Assembly (NCBI GenBank): GCA_029204225.1
Contig: CM055111.1
Location: 28,230,340 to 28,294,339, forward strand
Length of the DNA stretch: 64,000 nucleotides
Origin: Diphasiastrum complanatum
Lineage: Eukaryota > Streptophyta > Lycopodiopsida > Lycopodiales > Lycopodiaceae
Direction of reading: 5' to 3'
Shown: positions 44,729 to 56,599 of the stretch, piece by piece
Layout: each line of letters starts with the position of its first letter
Position numbering within the stretch: position 1 is the stretch's first letter
Notes under the pieces: generated by a model
What the model saw: only the letters and a program-made list of their open reading frames with translations
The model's database searches: none
Told to the model about the DNA's origin: nothing
Position numbers and translations under genes: made by a program

Positions 44729-46222
44729 ATGAATTTGAGATCAGGACGATCAATAGCATGAAGGATAGCAAATCAGGAACCACACCTTCCCAGATTAGCA
44801 GTTGTGCAACAAGAGGTTGAACCGGAACCAGCACCAATGGATCCAATGGGCCAACCTGTATCTGTCGCACCCTTGCATGCAGTTTAGAGAGCACCACGGA
44901 TGGAGATACCAAAATACGACGGATCCTCAGATCCCATCCAATTCCTCTAGATCTACGAGCAAGCTTGTAAAATCTACGACGAAAGGACACCTGTAGAGAA
45001 GCTGATGCTATTCCCTATGTCCTTACTTGCAGTGGCTCAGGATTGGTTTTTCAACCTGTCAGAGGAAGAGAAATCCACCTGGGAAGCGGTTAAAGTGGCT
45101 CTCATTACACGCTTTAAACCAAGAAAGTTCTTGGAAGACCCGTTTCTCCTGCTAAGCAAAGTCAAGATGGGAAAACGAGAAAGGGTCCGGGACTATATTG
45201 AACGGGTCAAACATCTATGATCCGAGTGCAGTGCAGCCCTGACTCCCGATCATGCAATGATCATGTGGTTCCTAGCTGGATTACCACGAAGCATCAGAAG
45301 AGAACTGAAAAGATGGGAGCAGTACGCTACTCTGCAAAAAGCTATGGAAGATGCCATCAAGGAAGAGGATGAGGGATCTGACGACAAATATCCTTCCACC
45401 CACACTCCTACTCCCTCGATCGCATCATCATCATCAAACGCATCCACTCTATCCACAGAACTGCTGTTGGAGCAAATGACAAAATTACACAAATAGCAAA
45501 TGGAACAACTTACGGCGCAGTTTGACCAGAAACTGAAGGCCTTACAAGGAACTGTAGCAGTAACTCCACATCAACCAGAACCAACCCAGCTGTAGTATCC
45601 TTGATGAGAAAATATATGGTGTTCAGTATGCACACAAAACCATACAGCGAACGAGGGTCCAGTCCTAAAGCAAAATCTGAGACTGACACATAGATTTTGC
45701 CATCTGTGCAATGCAACATCGTACGATATGACATTTTGCCTGTTTAACCCCAGGTTTGTTCAATAGAAGAGAAGTCCTTATCAGACTTCTTATCCTTATC
45801 ATCAAGGGGCACCTAACGCGGCACCAAGCTACGGCGCACCCAATCAACCACAACGCATGGCCTTACCTGCTCCACCAAGGCCAGCCAATCAACAAGTGGC
45901 CCATGTAAACCTGACAGCAGCAGAACAAAAATTGCAAATGTCACCTCAACCTGAGCAGCAGCAGTGGTACGGACCAGATGAGACATTTATGGATCCTACC
46001 ATAAATGAATATGTTTCAGCCTATGCAGCTCAAACTCAACACCAAGGTGGCAGAAATTACGGCTGCTACGGGTGCGGCGAGGGACACAAAATTGTAGAAT
46101 GTCCCTACAAAGGACAATATACAACCTCCTGCCGAGATTGCGGTTATGGACACTGATTCAAGAATTGTCCATTTAAACCTGGAACCGGTGCACTTCTTAA
46201 CCTCATTGCCATACAGCAATCA
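44729..46222 (+). pseudogene. element E gag
   Basis: ATG at 44729 (MNLRSGRSIA) with TGA soon after, where copy D has CGA. The Retrotrans_gag domain (QDWFFNLSEEEKSTWEAV, FKPRKFLEDPFLLLSK, RERVRDYIERVKHL) is followed by TGA at 45218-45220, again CGA in copy D. Then a Gln/Leu-rich stretch, a degenerate knuckle (CSVCTQNH), and two knuckles in tandem, CYGCGEGHKIVEC and CRDCGYGH (about 46055-46175). Several stops make it non-functional, but it shows the complete domain order. Confidence 0.82.
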
Positions 46223-47017
46223 GCAGTTCCAGTAGGGATGCCAACAAAAGGTCGACATGACTATGCTCCTGTGTTAGCTGTTATGTGAACACATAAGAGG
46301 AAGGAAGTGGCTCCCTCACCACCACCATCGGTCACTGACAACCAACCCTCAACTTCAGCGCCATATCCAAATGTGAGGGAAGAGAGGAGACAGTACCAGA
46401 AAACAAGACACTAGGTACAAAAAGCACAAGAGGAAGAAAAAGAGCAAGAACAAAACAATCTCACAGAACCTCCAGTCGGTGTTGAACAGGATCCGCAAAC
46501 AGGCTCACCACTGCACACTGATCAGAATGATCGGTTGCACTAACATGAACCACCTTTTCACATGGTGGAGCTTGAGGAACCATGCACTGAAAGGCACACA
46601 CTCTTGCTATCAAGCCACATTAGTTTACCCCTCGGAGAACTACTACGGATTGCACCACAAGCGAAAAGCCTTTAAGCTGAATGGGCCAAAACGGATGAGG
46701 AGCCAGTAGCGCTTGAGCCCATCTATTGTGCGGGCTATGATGAGACAAGTAACGTCCTCCACATCGGACCAGCATGGGAAAGTGAGGAACACAACATCAC
46801 TTTGCCAATCAAACACAAGAGATACGAGGATGAGACAACAGTGGTAGATGGAGGATCGGGTGTCAATCTAATCTACACTACTTTGTATAAAAAATGAAGA
46901 TTACAAGGATTGAAGCCAGCCAGATTCACCATCAAGCTAGCAGATCAATCCTGTGTGTAACCAAAAGGTGTAGTTGCTGATATTCTCGTAAAGATAGCAG
47001 GCATGAAGTATGAGGAT
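46223..47017 (+). pseudogene. element E spacer and aspartic protease
   Basis: A spacer rich in Pro/Ser/Glu, then ITLPIKHKRYEDETTVVDGG with SGVNLI after it, a D-G-G retropepsin site of the plant gypsy type (about 46790-46880). LKPARFTIKLADQS and ADILVKIAGMKYEDD follow. TGA/TAA stops occur at KK* and SCV*. The frame passes into aORF sequence at about 47018. Confidence 0.72.
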
Positions 47018-48262
47018 GATGGGGATGGAGGTTAAAGCCTTACAAGATGAGAAGCTCGTCTGGTTAGCTCAATCTGCACCGGACACAAGGCCGCTTTCCC
47101 AATCAGAGATGAATCTTCTATGGCGTCAGGTGCAGATTTCTAGCCAAACCCTAAATAGCTACCAGACGGATTTCAATAAGTATCGGACAAGCACAACGCA
47201 AGAGCTCACCCAGGCCAAGCAAGACCTCAAGACATGCCAAAAATACATGGAAACAAAGGCCCAGCCCTCGTGGTAATTCCACTGCCACCTAATTTTGACG
47301 CTGCATAGGCTAGTAGCAGTCAAGATCAGAGCCAGCAGGCAGCAGGGGGATTTCAACCAAATCAAGGGTCCGAAGGCCAGGACCACGGGCAGACAAATGC
47401 GGCCGCTGAGACGCACGACCAGATCCAAGGCTCAACCACCAGCCAAGGCCCAGCAACATCATCCAGAGGGTCACGAACGATATCTACCAGTCGGGCCTTC
47501 CAAAGACCAAAATCCGTGGAGGAGAACATCAATGAATTTTTATCCAAATATCTCCACGAGTCATCAAGAGGCGGCTGGCAGTTATCATTCTCAGCTCAGA
47601 CCATCAAGGGAAAAGAACTGCAAGCCTTACTCGCCCTCCAACCACAACTGGAGTGGCGTCAGTAGTTATTTGAGAGAGACCCTGCGGCCATCAGAGCTTA
47701 CGTGACGAGTCCGCAATAGTTATGGGTGAACAAGCATTTCCTACCATGTCCAAGAAGATCCAAATGGGCGGAATGCGGCGCTCCTCTGGACCAGATCACA
47801 CTCAACAATCTCAACTGGCCAATCATCAAATCCGAATATGGGTGGACAACGGATGTAGACACCATAAGGGCTCTCTCCGTATTTTCCAGCCGATACATTA
47901 ATTGCCCCGATCCCACAGTCCGCGCGGCAGCCACTTACGCCCGGGACTTGGAATATTTAATGGGCATTGAAACAAAATGGGATGATTTCCTTCCCTCCAT
48001 ATTTTTTGATCCAAATAAGGCACTCACTTCCGACAAAGTCGAAGACCAGCTGCCAGTCGCTCGCGTATATTACCGAGCTGCATTCCTTGGCAATCCCTGG
48101 ACGAAACGATTCCAAGCATGGGTGGATCATGAATGGTTGACAGGAGTTCACAAGTCCTTCCACATGCCAAAGAACTCGAAGAAACTGGATCGTCTCAACT
48201 TCATGGAAGACGTTACGGGATATCTCATCCACAAAAGGCGGTCCAAGAGAACGCTCTACTAA
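47018..48262 (+). pseudogene. aORF C-terminal half (element E)
   Basis: Begins at VKALQDEKLVWLAQ, within the coiled coil of copy G, then the Gln/Asp linker, RTISTSRAFQRP and the C-terminal domain. A late 178-residue stretch (47726-48262) is the best-kept version of that domain: SKWAECGAPLDQITLNNLNW, CPDPTVRAAATYARDLEYLM, FLPSIFFDPNKAL, YYRAAFLGNPW, WLTGVHKS and a basic KRRSKRTLY end. Stops upstream (for example 47277, 47663) show decay. The stop lies 46 bases before the LTR. Function unknown. Conservation of this end in four copies argues that it was under selection in the active parent. Confidence 0.75.
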
Positions 48263-48308
48263 ACTGGCAGAGTGCCGAGGGACTGACACTACTTCAGGCC
48301 GTGGGTCT

Positions 48309-49130
48309 TGTTGGGGGTATTCCCAACAGAGTGTATATAAATAAAATCCTCCAATAAAATGTGTTGTGAGGGCATGGCATCCTGCGTGTATAAGCCCATG
48401 GCCCAATGAGCACGCAATTGAAGTTGTAAATAAAATAAACTTGACTTGGACCTTGTAATTAAAATAAAACTAGAGGCCCAATGTCATTTTTAAACTTAGA
48501 GATCACTTTTTAGAGTTTGGTCCAAATTGGGACTCACATGAATCTTGTGATTTCTAATGTCCTTTTTGTGGACCCTTGGATCAAGTTGGGTCCAAGATGA
48601 ATGGTTAGGATCATTGTGAATATTAGCCAATAAGATTGAGGGGCAAGGGCCTTCCCCATTTTATAAAAAGGCACCATTTGTACACTATTTTCATGCTTAA
48701 TGAGAAGGAGAAAACTCTACCATTTTTGGAAGAGAAGCATCCTCATTTGCTATTCACTACTTGCTATTGCTCTTAGTTGTGTTTTCTATTGCTTTTTATT
48801 TCCATGTGTTATTGTTTGCCATAGTGAATATTTTTCCATTAGGAAGCATAAGGAGCATTTGAGCTAACCTCCACCCTAACTCTCTTTGTCTCTCTTTCTC
48901 TTCTCTTCTCAATCTCTTCTTCTCCATCATTTCCCTTCAACCAAAACTATGATGAATGTTAGTGTAGATGAGTAGAGTTAAAGAGGAGTAGTATAGTGGT
49001 GAGTAGAGTTAAGGGAGAAAGTAGGAAATTAACTAAAAGTAGCATCTATGCATAGTTAGACACCTATCTAGTGACCTAACATTTGTTGACAGGCGAAAGG
49101 GTTATACTATGGAAGATCTCCGACCCCACA
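48309..49130 (+). repeat. element E 3' LTR
   Basis: 822 bp, followed by GACTA at 49131-49135. Compared with the 5' LTR there are about 25 differences by eye (about 3%). Confidence 0.93.
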
Positions 49131-49431
49131 GACTATCCATCCACCCACACCCCTACTCCCTCGTTAGCATCATCATCATCAAACGCATCTGCTCCATCCA
49201 CCGAACTGTTGTTGGAGCAAATGACAAAATTACACAAACAACAGATGGAACAACTTACGGCGCAGTTTGACCAGAAATTGAAGGCCTTACAAGGAGCTGT
49301 AGCAGTAATGCCACAACAACCAGAACCAAACTAACTACAGTATCCAAGATGGGAAAATGTATGGTATTCATTGTGCACGCAAAACCATATAGCGATCGAG
49401 TGTCCAATCCTGAAGCAAAATCAGAGATGCA
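49131..49431 (+). pseudogene. element D gag, second part
   Basis: Resumes at YPSTHTPTPSLASSSSNAS, directly continuing the frame cut at 42602. Runs through LLLEQMTKLHKQQMEQLTAQ to a stop after QQPEPN (49332-49334), then a CTQNHIAIECPI remnant of the first knuckle. Near 49430 it joins RNase H sequence, so the rest of gag, the protease and the reverse transcriptase are deleted. Confidence 0.78.
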
Positions 49432-50299
49432 TTGGTTTCAGCACCAATCTTATGTCCACCCAATTGGTCCATTGAGTTTCATGTGCATACGAACGCATCG
49501 AAGTATGCAGTTGGAGCAGTCTTAACCCAGCCAAGAGAACACAAAAAGGATTTTCCAATCCAATTTGCAAGCCGACAGCTCAGTGATACAGAAATAAATT
49601 ATTCAACCACAAAGCGAGAAGCATTGGCGATGATCTATGCGGCTAAGAAATTTCGGCACTACCTGATGGCCACACATTTTGCTTTTTATACGAACCATCA
49701 ACCCTTGCTCTATCTCGTTAACAAAACTTGCAACACAGGGAGAATCACCAGATGGCTACTTCTGTTATTGGAGTTTGATTTTCGGATAGTAGTCTGCAAG
49801 AGAAAACAACACTACATGGCAGATCATGTGTCGCAAATCAAGGGAAAGGAGGTCGCAACCCAACCCGATGATGAGTTGGCCGATGCTGCCTTATTTTATG
49901 TGGACACAGTACCAAAATGGGCTGCCAACATTGTTGAATATCTAATGTGGGGCCAACCAGACAAATCACTACCAAAGGCGGATCAGCTAAAATTGATCTT
50001 GAAAGCTAGACCTTATCAGCTGATTGCCGACCAATTATACCGAAGAGGACCAGATGGGATTCTTCGGCGGTGTATTCTTCCTCATGAGACCACCCAGATT
50101 ATTTCGCTTTCACATGAAGGCATGGGTGGAGGCCATTTTGCATCTGACATTATAGTTCACAAGATCTTGCAATCAAGATGTTGGTGGCCAACGATTCATA
50201 AGGATACGAAAGAATACTTGAGGAAGTGCGATGTGTGCCAAAGGGCAAGGAGACCAACGAGATTGAATTATGACCTACTACACCCGATCTTAGCCCAAG
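49432..50299 (+). pseudogene. gypsy RNase H and integrase zinc domain (element D)
   Basis: A 290-codon open frame. RNase H: FHVHTNASKYAVGAVLTQ, then KREALAMIYAAKKFRHYL, YTNHQPLLYL, DHVSQI. The Asp in T(D)AS and the Asp in T(D)H of active enzymes are both Asn here (G to A changes), so RNase H is probably inactive although open. Then an integrase H2C2 zinc finger: HEGMGGGHF, CWWPTIHKDTKEYL, CDVCQRARRPTR. It is cut at HPILAQ by the copia LTR at 50300. The integrase core is missing. Confidence 0.85.
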
Positions 50300-51029
50300 T
50301 GTGAAGATTATTAAAATATTATCTTCCTATCTCGAGTTAGGGGTCATGTCCATGGTGATTTCCACTAAATTTCATGCTGTACATAAAAGGAGTGTAAATT
50401 GAGCACATATCCTTCTAGTTTAGCTCGGATTTGAGTTAGACAGGTTCAATTATGATGACATGCAGATGTTTAGATAGCATGCAAAGTTTTACTGTATGCA
50501 TGCAAGCCACATGCAATCAGTGCATGCAACATGCAAAGTAGTTTCTGTGATCTACACATGTCTAGACAATTTTATGAGTTGACATGCAGTACATGCAACA
50601 TCCATGCAAGCAGTTACACATGTGGATCTATGGTAGGTGAATTAGTTCAGTTAAGTGGACTTTCCATGCAACTCCACTGTAGGAATTCGAGTCTCTCTCA
50701 TGTAGGGAAAGTTGGGCATGTTTTGCATTATTGTGAATATTGAGATTTTGGTGTTTTGGACTCATTCTCTCTCTACCCGAGTTTTCTATGCTTGATTTTC
50801 TCTCTCTACCCAAGAGCAGTCTTTTTTTCCCATACTGAACACTTAGAATTATTTCTGACATTCATTTCTCATAGTGAAGAGTCAGATTTTTTTCATAAAA
50901 GTATGCCATTGTGCTCTTGCCTTAGATTTTCCAAGCATATTGTTCTTTGATCAATCTTGTGCAATCACAACACCTCAGTAAGATTCTGTAGGGTGTGTGG
51001 TGAAGTTCACACGTGCTAAAAACTTCACA
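50300..51029 (+). repeat. copia F 5' LTR
   Basis: 730 bp with TG/CA ends. It contains a dense set of ATGCATGCAAG/ACATGCAA words at 50455-50610. Confidence 0.85.
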
Positions 51030-51810
51030 TGGTATCAGAGCTTCATGCCTTAAAGAGGTGAGGGTGTATACATCAGATTATCAGTGTTTTTGCTTGCAGG
51101 AACTTGGATTTTGGAGAGGGATTCAAACTCCCGAGAAACAAGCAATTTGTGGATCATAAGTGGATCAAATCAAGGCTGATCTGATCCAGCAGAGCTTTGT
51201 ACGGATAGAGAGCTCACATGTGTGAAATCAGCCCTCATTAATGAGTGCTACTTCTCAAGGAATGATCCAAATTTGATGTTCTATAGCTTGTAGGATAGGT
51301 ATTGAAGAGTAGAATGTGTTGCTCTTGTTTCTAAATCAATTTGATTTGTTTTTAGAAGAGTTTTAGGCAATCAGAGAGTTTGAGAGGGTACTCAACTCGT
51401 GGGATATGCCAAAGTGAGCTCACATCTGTCTTTTTGACCATTTTCATCAATTTTCATTGTCAATCAAGTAGAATTGGATAGAAGTGAGTGTTCTGAGGTC
51501 TTAGACTTTTCATTTCACACATATTACTGTGTTTGAGTTGAAAGTAAGTTCCTAGAGAGTTTATCAATACTTTGAAACTCGTGGGAGAGATAGACTTCTT
51601 GCTTGCATGTGCTTCTTCTTTTGTGACTGAAGCAAGATCCAAATTCAAGATAGATTGATTTTCTGTATTGAGAATTTGTTCTCGCATCTGTTGCTAGATT
51701 TCATAGGGTGGATCAACATATATGTTAGATCCTAGATTGAGATAGCAAGCAACATCCTTTCAACTCCATTTTTTATCATTAACCAGAATTGCCCTTCATT
51801 TTATAAAAAT

Positions 51811-52072
51811 GAATGTTACCAATGAAGTGTAAAAAGAGATCAGTACATGCACCACTGCCAAGGAAGCTTGGGATACTCTAAAAACAATCTATGAAATCAA
51901 AAATTCTTCTAGATTGCTTACACTTAGAAAACAAATATTTCTAAGTTATCAGAGAGTAGATGAGAGTGCTTCATCATATGTCATGAGAGTTAAGGATCTT
52001 CATCAAGAGTTAGCTGGTACTAGTGATGCTCTTAAGAACACTGAACTTGTTCAAGTGGTCCTAAATGGACTT
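51811..52072 (+). pseudogene. copia F gag fragment fused to aORF
   Basis: MNVTNEV then TAA, TCTTAKEAWDTLKTIYE, TLRKQIFLSYQRVDES, YVMRVKDLHQELAG, LVQVVLNGLEFL. The last codons pass in frame into aORF KYPHESSRGG, then TGA. The gag N-terminus is not recognisable upstream. Confidence 0.72.
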
Positions 52073-52682
52073 GAATTTCTAGTTAAGTATCCCCACGAGT
52101 CATCCAGAGGCGGTTGACAGACATCATTTTCGGTGCAGATAATAACCAGAGTGGCATCAACAACTCTTTGAAAGAGACCCTGCGCCCATCAGGGCCTATG
52201 TGACAAGTCCGCAACAACTACAGGTGAACGTGCACTTCTTGCCATGCAGACGATGATCCAAATGGGCGAAATGCGACACCCCTCTGGACAAGATCTTTAT
52301 TCAAAACTTCAATTGGCCAAGAATTCCATCAGAGCACGGTTGGGATACAAATGTAGACGCCTGAAGGGCTCTCACCCTATTTGCCAATAAATATTTCAAC
52401 TGCCCTGATCCAACAGTCCGCGTGGCAGCCACTTACGCTCGGGACTTAGAGCATTTAATGGGGATTGAAACCAAGTGGACCAATTTTCTCCCCCCCATAT
52501 TCTTTGATTCTAATAAGGCACTAGCCTCCGACAAAGTTGAAGATCAGCTGCCAGTTGCTCGAGTCTATTACCGAGATGCATTCCTTGCCGATCCCTGGAC
52601 GTGCAGATTCCAAGTGTGGGTCGACCAAGACTGGTTGACAGGAGTCATCCTTGAGAGGCGGGCCAAGAAGACTCTCTACTAA
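52073..52682 (+). pseudogene. aORF C-terminal fragment
   Basis: Carries the conserved domain with stops and small deletions: KYPHESSRGG, SPQQLQVN, PLDKIFIQNFNWP, then an 86-residue open stretch (52422-52682) with TYARDLEHLMGIETKW, FLPPIFFDSNKALAS and YYRDAFLADPW. A deletion removes the HKSLHMPKDL segment. The stop lies 46 bases before the next LTR. Confidence 0.75.
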
Positions 52683-52728
52683 ACTGGCAGAGTGCCGAGG
52701 GACCGGCACTACTTCAGGCCGTGGGTCT

Positions 52729-53511
52729 TGTTGAGGGTATTCCCAACACATTGTAAATATATAAAATTGACCAATAAAATGTGTTGCGAGGGCATGGCAT
52801 CCTGCGCGTATAAGCCCATGGCTCAATGAGCATGCAAGTTAAGTTGTAAATAAAATAATAGACTTGGGCCCCTTTGTAATTAAAATAAAACTTGAGACCC
52901 AAAGTCAATTTTAAACTTAGAGTTTACTTTTTTAGAGTTGGGTCCAATTTGGGACTCACATGAATCTTGTGATTTCCAATGTACTTTTTCTGAACCCTTG
53001 GATCAAGCTGGGTCCAAGATGAATGAATAGGATCAATGTAAATATTAGCCAACAGGATTTTGGGGCAAGGGCCTTCCCCATTTATAAAAAGGCACCATTT
53101 GTACTCTATTTCCATGCTTAATGAGAAGGAGGAAACTCTACCACTTTTTGGAAAGAAGCATCCTCATTTGCTATTCACTACTTGCTAATGCTTTTGATTG
53201 TATTTTCCATTGCTTTCTATTTTCATGTTTATTGGTTGTCTTAGTTAATGTTTCTCCATTAGCCACTCTCACTCTCTATCTCTCTCTTTCTCTCTTCTCT
53301 TCTCAATCTCTTCTAATGTCCCCTTTCCTTTCACCTACAATCATGATGAAGGTAGTTTAAAGGAGTAGAGTTAGTGGAAGTAGTGCTAGTGGTGGTAGAG
53401 TTAGATGAAAAGTAGGGAACTAACTAAAAGTAGCATCTATGCATAGTTAGGTGCCTATCCAGTGAACTAACCCTTGTTGACAAGCGGGAGGGCTACTACT
53501 ACGGCCCTACA
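52729..53511 (+). repeat. 3' LTR closing the D / copia F block
   Basis: 783 bp, TGTTGAGGGTA (one change) to GGCCCTACA. Its subtype matches copy G (39372), and its right flank ATCGT has no partner at the 39877 LTR. It lies within the integrase of gypsy I. Confidence 0.88.
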
Positions 53512-53682
53512 ATCGTTTCGTTTCGTTGCTTCCACTTCAACATTCTTCGTTGCATAATCCGTCGCAACCAAAATATATCGACACTTATTGTGTTGAGTAA
53601 CTGGCTTTATTGGACCCACAAAATCAATCCCCCACTTTTCAAATGGTGCAAGTGGAATGATTGGCGTTAACAGCCAATTCAT
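53512..53682 (-). pseudogene. gypsy I integrase start
   Basis: PLAPFEKWGIDFVGPIKPV, CRYILVATDYATKNVEVEA: the start of the integrase catalytic core, with its first Asp (GIDF). Truncated by the LTR end at 53511. Confidence 0.78.
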
Positions 53683-53763
53683 AGATTTGGTTGGTTTGCC
53701 AGATCTCTAGCATGGATCACAAGATCGAATATAAATGGACACATCCTTAAACATGGTAGGCCA

Positions 53764-54318
53764 TCAATACTTGGTGGTCATAACCTTATTAACAATGTTC
53801 TTCAAAGCAAAATGTCCACCGACATCTTCGGAATGCAAAGGTTGAATAACTTTTGGAATATCTTCCACTTCAAGACATTTTCTTAGCTGATGATCTGCAC
53901 TAAGCTCATATAGAACGTTGTTAATAATGTTATAAGGTGCAACTTTGTATTGAAATATTGTCTTCTTCTCCAAGTCATATCCTTCAAGATATACCTGATC
54001 TTTGAGATAAATAATTATATCGGAATATAAAGAATTTGTAGAAGATATTTTGAATAAATTTTCATTTGAAAAATCATCATTTAAGGGTTCTTCAATCCTT
54101 CTCGTACTAAGTCGTGAAAGATAATTAGCATTAGTATGATACTTTTCTCGACGAAGCTCAACTTGATATGTGAACTCTTGTAGCAACAAAACCCAGCGAG
54201 CAATTCGACCAGATAAATCAGGTTTATTAACAAGATACTTCAAAGCATAATGATCAACATGGAATATAAAAGCATATCCCAGCAAATAATGTTGAAATTT
54301 ATTTACAATAAAAATCAT
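53764..54318 (-). pseudogene. gypsy I RNase H end and integrase zinc region
   Basis: MIFIVNKFQHYLLGYAFIFH, VDHYALKYLVNKPDLSGRIA, LQEFTYQVELR, NANYLSRL, then a linker and VIQPLHSEDVGGHFALKNIV of the H2C2 domain. The FxVDH Asp of RNase H is intact here. Confidence 0.78.
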
Positions 54319-54599
54319 TCAAAGTGCTTCTCTTTCTATTGCTGAAATTTTTTTTTCGAGGAACTAAGCTGATGGCTAGCATAGTATATTGGATGGTCTT
54401 TCTTCTGTTCGTCCTTCTGGCTCAGACAAACATCAATAGCAAATGCTGACACATCAACATAACAATGAAATAGTTTTGTCCAGTTAGGTGGTCTCAGATT
54501 TGGAGCATTAATCAATCTGTGCTTAAGTTCTTTGAATGCTTTCTGTTGTGCTAAGCAAGGTACTTCTTAAGTAACTGTGTAAGGGCTACAGCAATATAG

Positions 54600-55609
54600 G
54601 CATGATTCTGGATAAATCTTCAATAATAACCAACATGTCCTAAGAAACCTCTTAGTTCACGTAGATTCATAGGTATCAATAGATTCTTTATCACTTCAAC
54701 TTTATGTTCGTCGACTTCAATTCCTCTGTTGGATATTCTATGGCCCAGAAGTATACCATCTGGCATATCGAAAAAAGATTTTTTGGGGTGAAGTGACAAA
54801 CAAGTGTCTCGACACCTCTGCAATGAAGCTTCAGTTTCTGTATATGAGTCTTGATATTACTGTAAACACAGAAATCATCAATGAAAATTTGAGAAATGTT
54901 CTTAGAAAGGCAGCAAAAATTAGCATCATAATTCTCTGAAAAGTAGCTGGTGCATTACAAAGACCAAAGGGCATTTTATTGTACGCATAAGTGCCCCAAT
55001 CAGAAGTAAAAGTGGTCTTCGGTTGATCCTCCTTCCTTAATCCAACTTGATTCTAGCTAGAGAAGCCATCACAGAAACTGTAACGTTCTTGCCCAGCGAC
55101 CCGGTCTAGAATGGAATCCGTAAAGGGCAATGGATGGTGATCTTTCTTTGTAACAACATTCAGCTTTCTAAATCTTAGCAAATTTGAATCTTGCTAGTCT
55201 TCTTCTTTGGAACTACAACAATGGGAGATACCCATTCACTACTTAAGACAGGATAGATAATATCTGCCTTAAGGTGCTTGTTGAGTTCATCTTCTATCCT
55301 TAGAGAGTACTTTGGATTGAGATGATATTGTCTCTGTCGAACAGGCACAATATCTTCTTTAATATCAATGTGGTGCTCGCCAAATTCAGCAAGTATTCCC
55401 TTTAAATATTCAAGCAACCATGCAAATACATCTTGGTACTCTTTCAACAGCTCAGTAAATTTTGCTAATTTTGTCTCTCCAAGGGACTTAGAAACATGCA
55501 CAAATTTTCCAGGTGCAAGTTCAATTAGCTCTATAGAATCTGGCAGAATTATACCTTCCATCATATTGGCATGTGTATGGCCATGAATTTCGCGTATGGC
55601 TGACTGCAT
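54600..55609 (-). pseudogene. gypsy I reverse transcriptase
   Basis: From 55609: EIHGHTHANMMEGIILPDS, FVHVSKSLGETKLAKFTELL, YQDVFAW, HLNPKYSLRIEDEL, YPVLSSEWVSPIVVVPKKK. After frame breaks, IFIDDFCVYS at about 54855-54885, which is the catalytic site with FIDD in place of the usual YxDD. Then MQRCRDTCLSLHPKKSFF and LRELRGFLGHVGYY of the thumb/connection. Confidence 0.78.
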
Positions 55610-55924
55610 AGATTTATTCTTGTTGTCAGCCAGGTCTTTATTACCAAATTCTTGTTCAAATTCGTCAAATTCCTCATATGTATCTTCATCATCTACATCA
55701 GAATTTTCAGAATTCTGGTCTTCAGCTTCTCATTCACTCACATCAGCATTTGCATTGCATACATCGAAGAGTTCTTCTTCACCATCCGATGAATCATTAT
55801 TCTCGTAGCATTCGAAATAATTTACTTCAATGTCTGATGCATAAGAGAATATATTAAGATCATAAGAAGAATCTTCTGAAGTAAAACTGGTGTCGGACAC
55901 AGGAGTTTTGCCTTCGTATCTGTC

Positions 55925-56569
55925 ACAACTCTAGGAAATAATCTGTTCTTCTAGCTTACCATGATTATTTTTCTCGCTAGTTTGGAATCTCAGTTCTCTA
56001 GACCTCCAGTGTACACTTGCATTAGCCTGATAAAGCCAAGGTTGTCCAATGAAAACAGAGTAAGATGACAAACCAAGTGGCTTGATAACAATGAAGTTCA
56101 TTGTAAAAGGCTTGGCTTGTATGTATATTGTCATATCTTTCAATTCACCAACAGGCTTTCTTTGTGTTGAATCAGCCAATTTGCTATTTTTTTGGGTTGG
56201 TTGAATATTAGTCGAACCCAAGGCATGAGCAGTGTCTTCAGTTATTATGTTGACGTTCGAATCTAAGGCAATCGACACTTTTTCAATTAAACATCCAGCA
56301 ATTGTGACATCAATTTCCGGTGCACCAAGTTCTCCTAGATCAATAGATAATATGCCAACATCTGGCAGAGAAATTAGCTTCTTCTTCTTAGGAGCAGAGA
56401 GACCTTTTAACTGCTTGCGATAATAATTGTTATCTGTCAACAATTGCTCAAAAGTTATATTAGGTCGAAGAGAACCAATATCAGTTATTATATCATAGTC
56501 TTTCGCTTTTGTTTTCGAGATAGGTTTATCAATAATGGTCTCCGAAAGTTTTGTCTTCGTGATTTCCAC
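55925..56569 (-). pseudogene. gypsy I protease
   Basis: A 212-codon frame with SLPDVGILSIDLGELGAPEID, then ALDSNVNIITEDTAHALG, where H has IDSGYSVNIITEDTAHDLG. The D-S-G is D-S-N here, so the protease is probably inactive. Ends in IGQPWLYQANASVHW. Confidence 0.8.
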
Positions 56570-56599
56570 GTCCCCTTCCTCAAAGGTGGCTTTCTTCTC

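Larger units (their letters stand above)
42603..49130 (+). mobile_element. element E: gag-protease-aORF LTR element nested in element D
   Basis: The LTRs 42603-43426 and 48309-49130 start TGTTGGGGGTA and end in CCCCACA. The duplication GACTA lies at 42598-42602 and 49131-49135, so the ends are original. Order: LTR, tRNA-Asp primer site, leader, gag, protease, aORF C-terminal half, LTR. Reverse transcriptase, RNase H and integrase are absent. At 6.5 kb it is compact. The junction of pol to aORF (about 47018) is at a different place than in element A, so the pol loss happened separately. Confidence 0.9.
50300..52072 (+). mobile_element. copia F: 5' LTR, primer site and partial gag
   Basis: LTR 50300-51029 (TGTGAAGATT...AAACTTCACA), primer-binding site TGGTATCAGAGC at 51030-51041, leader, then a partial gag (51811-52072) with TAKEAWDTLKTIYE and LVQVVLNGL, close to copia B gag. 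The right part is lost: at about 52072 it fuses to aORF sequence. No 3' LTR. Confidence 0.82.
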
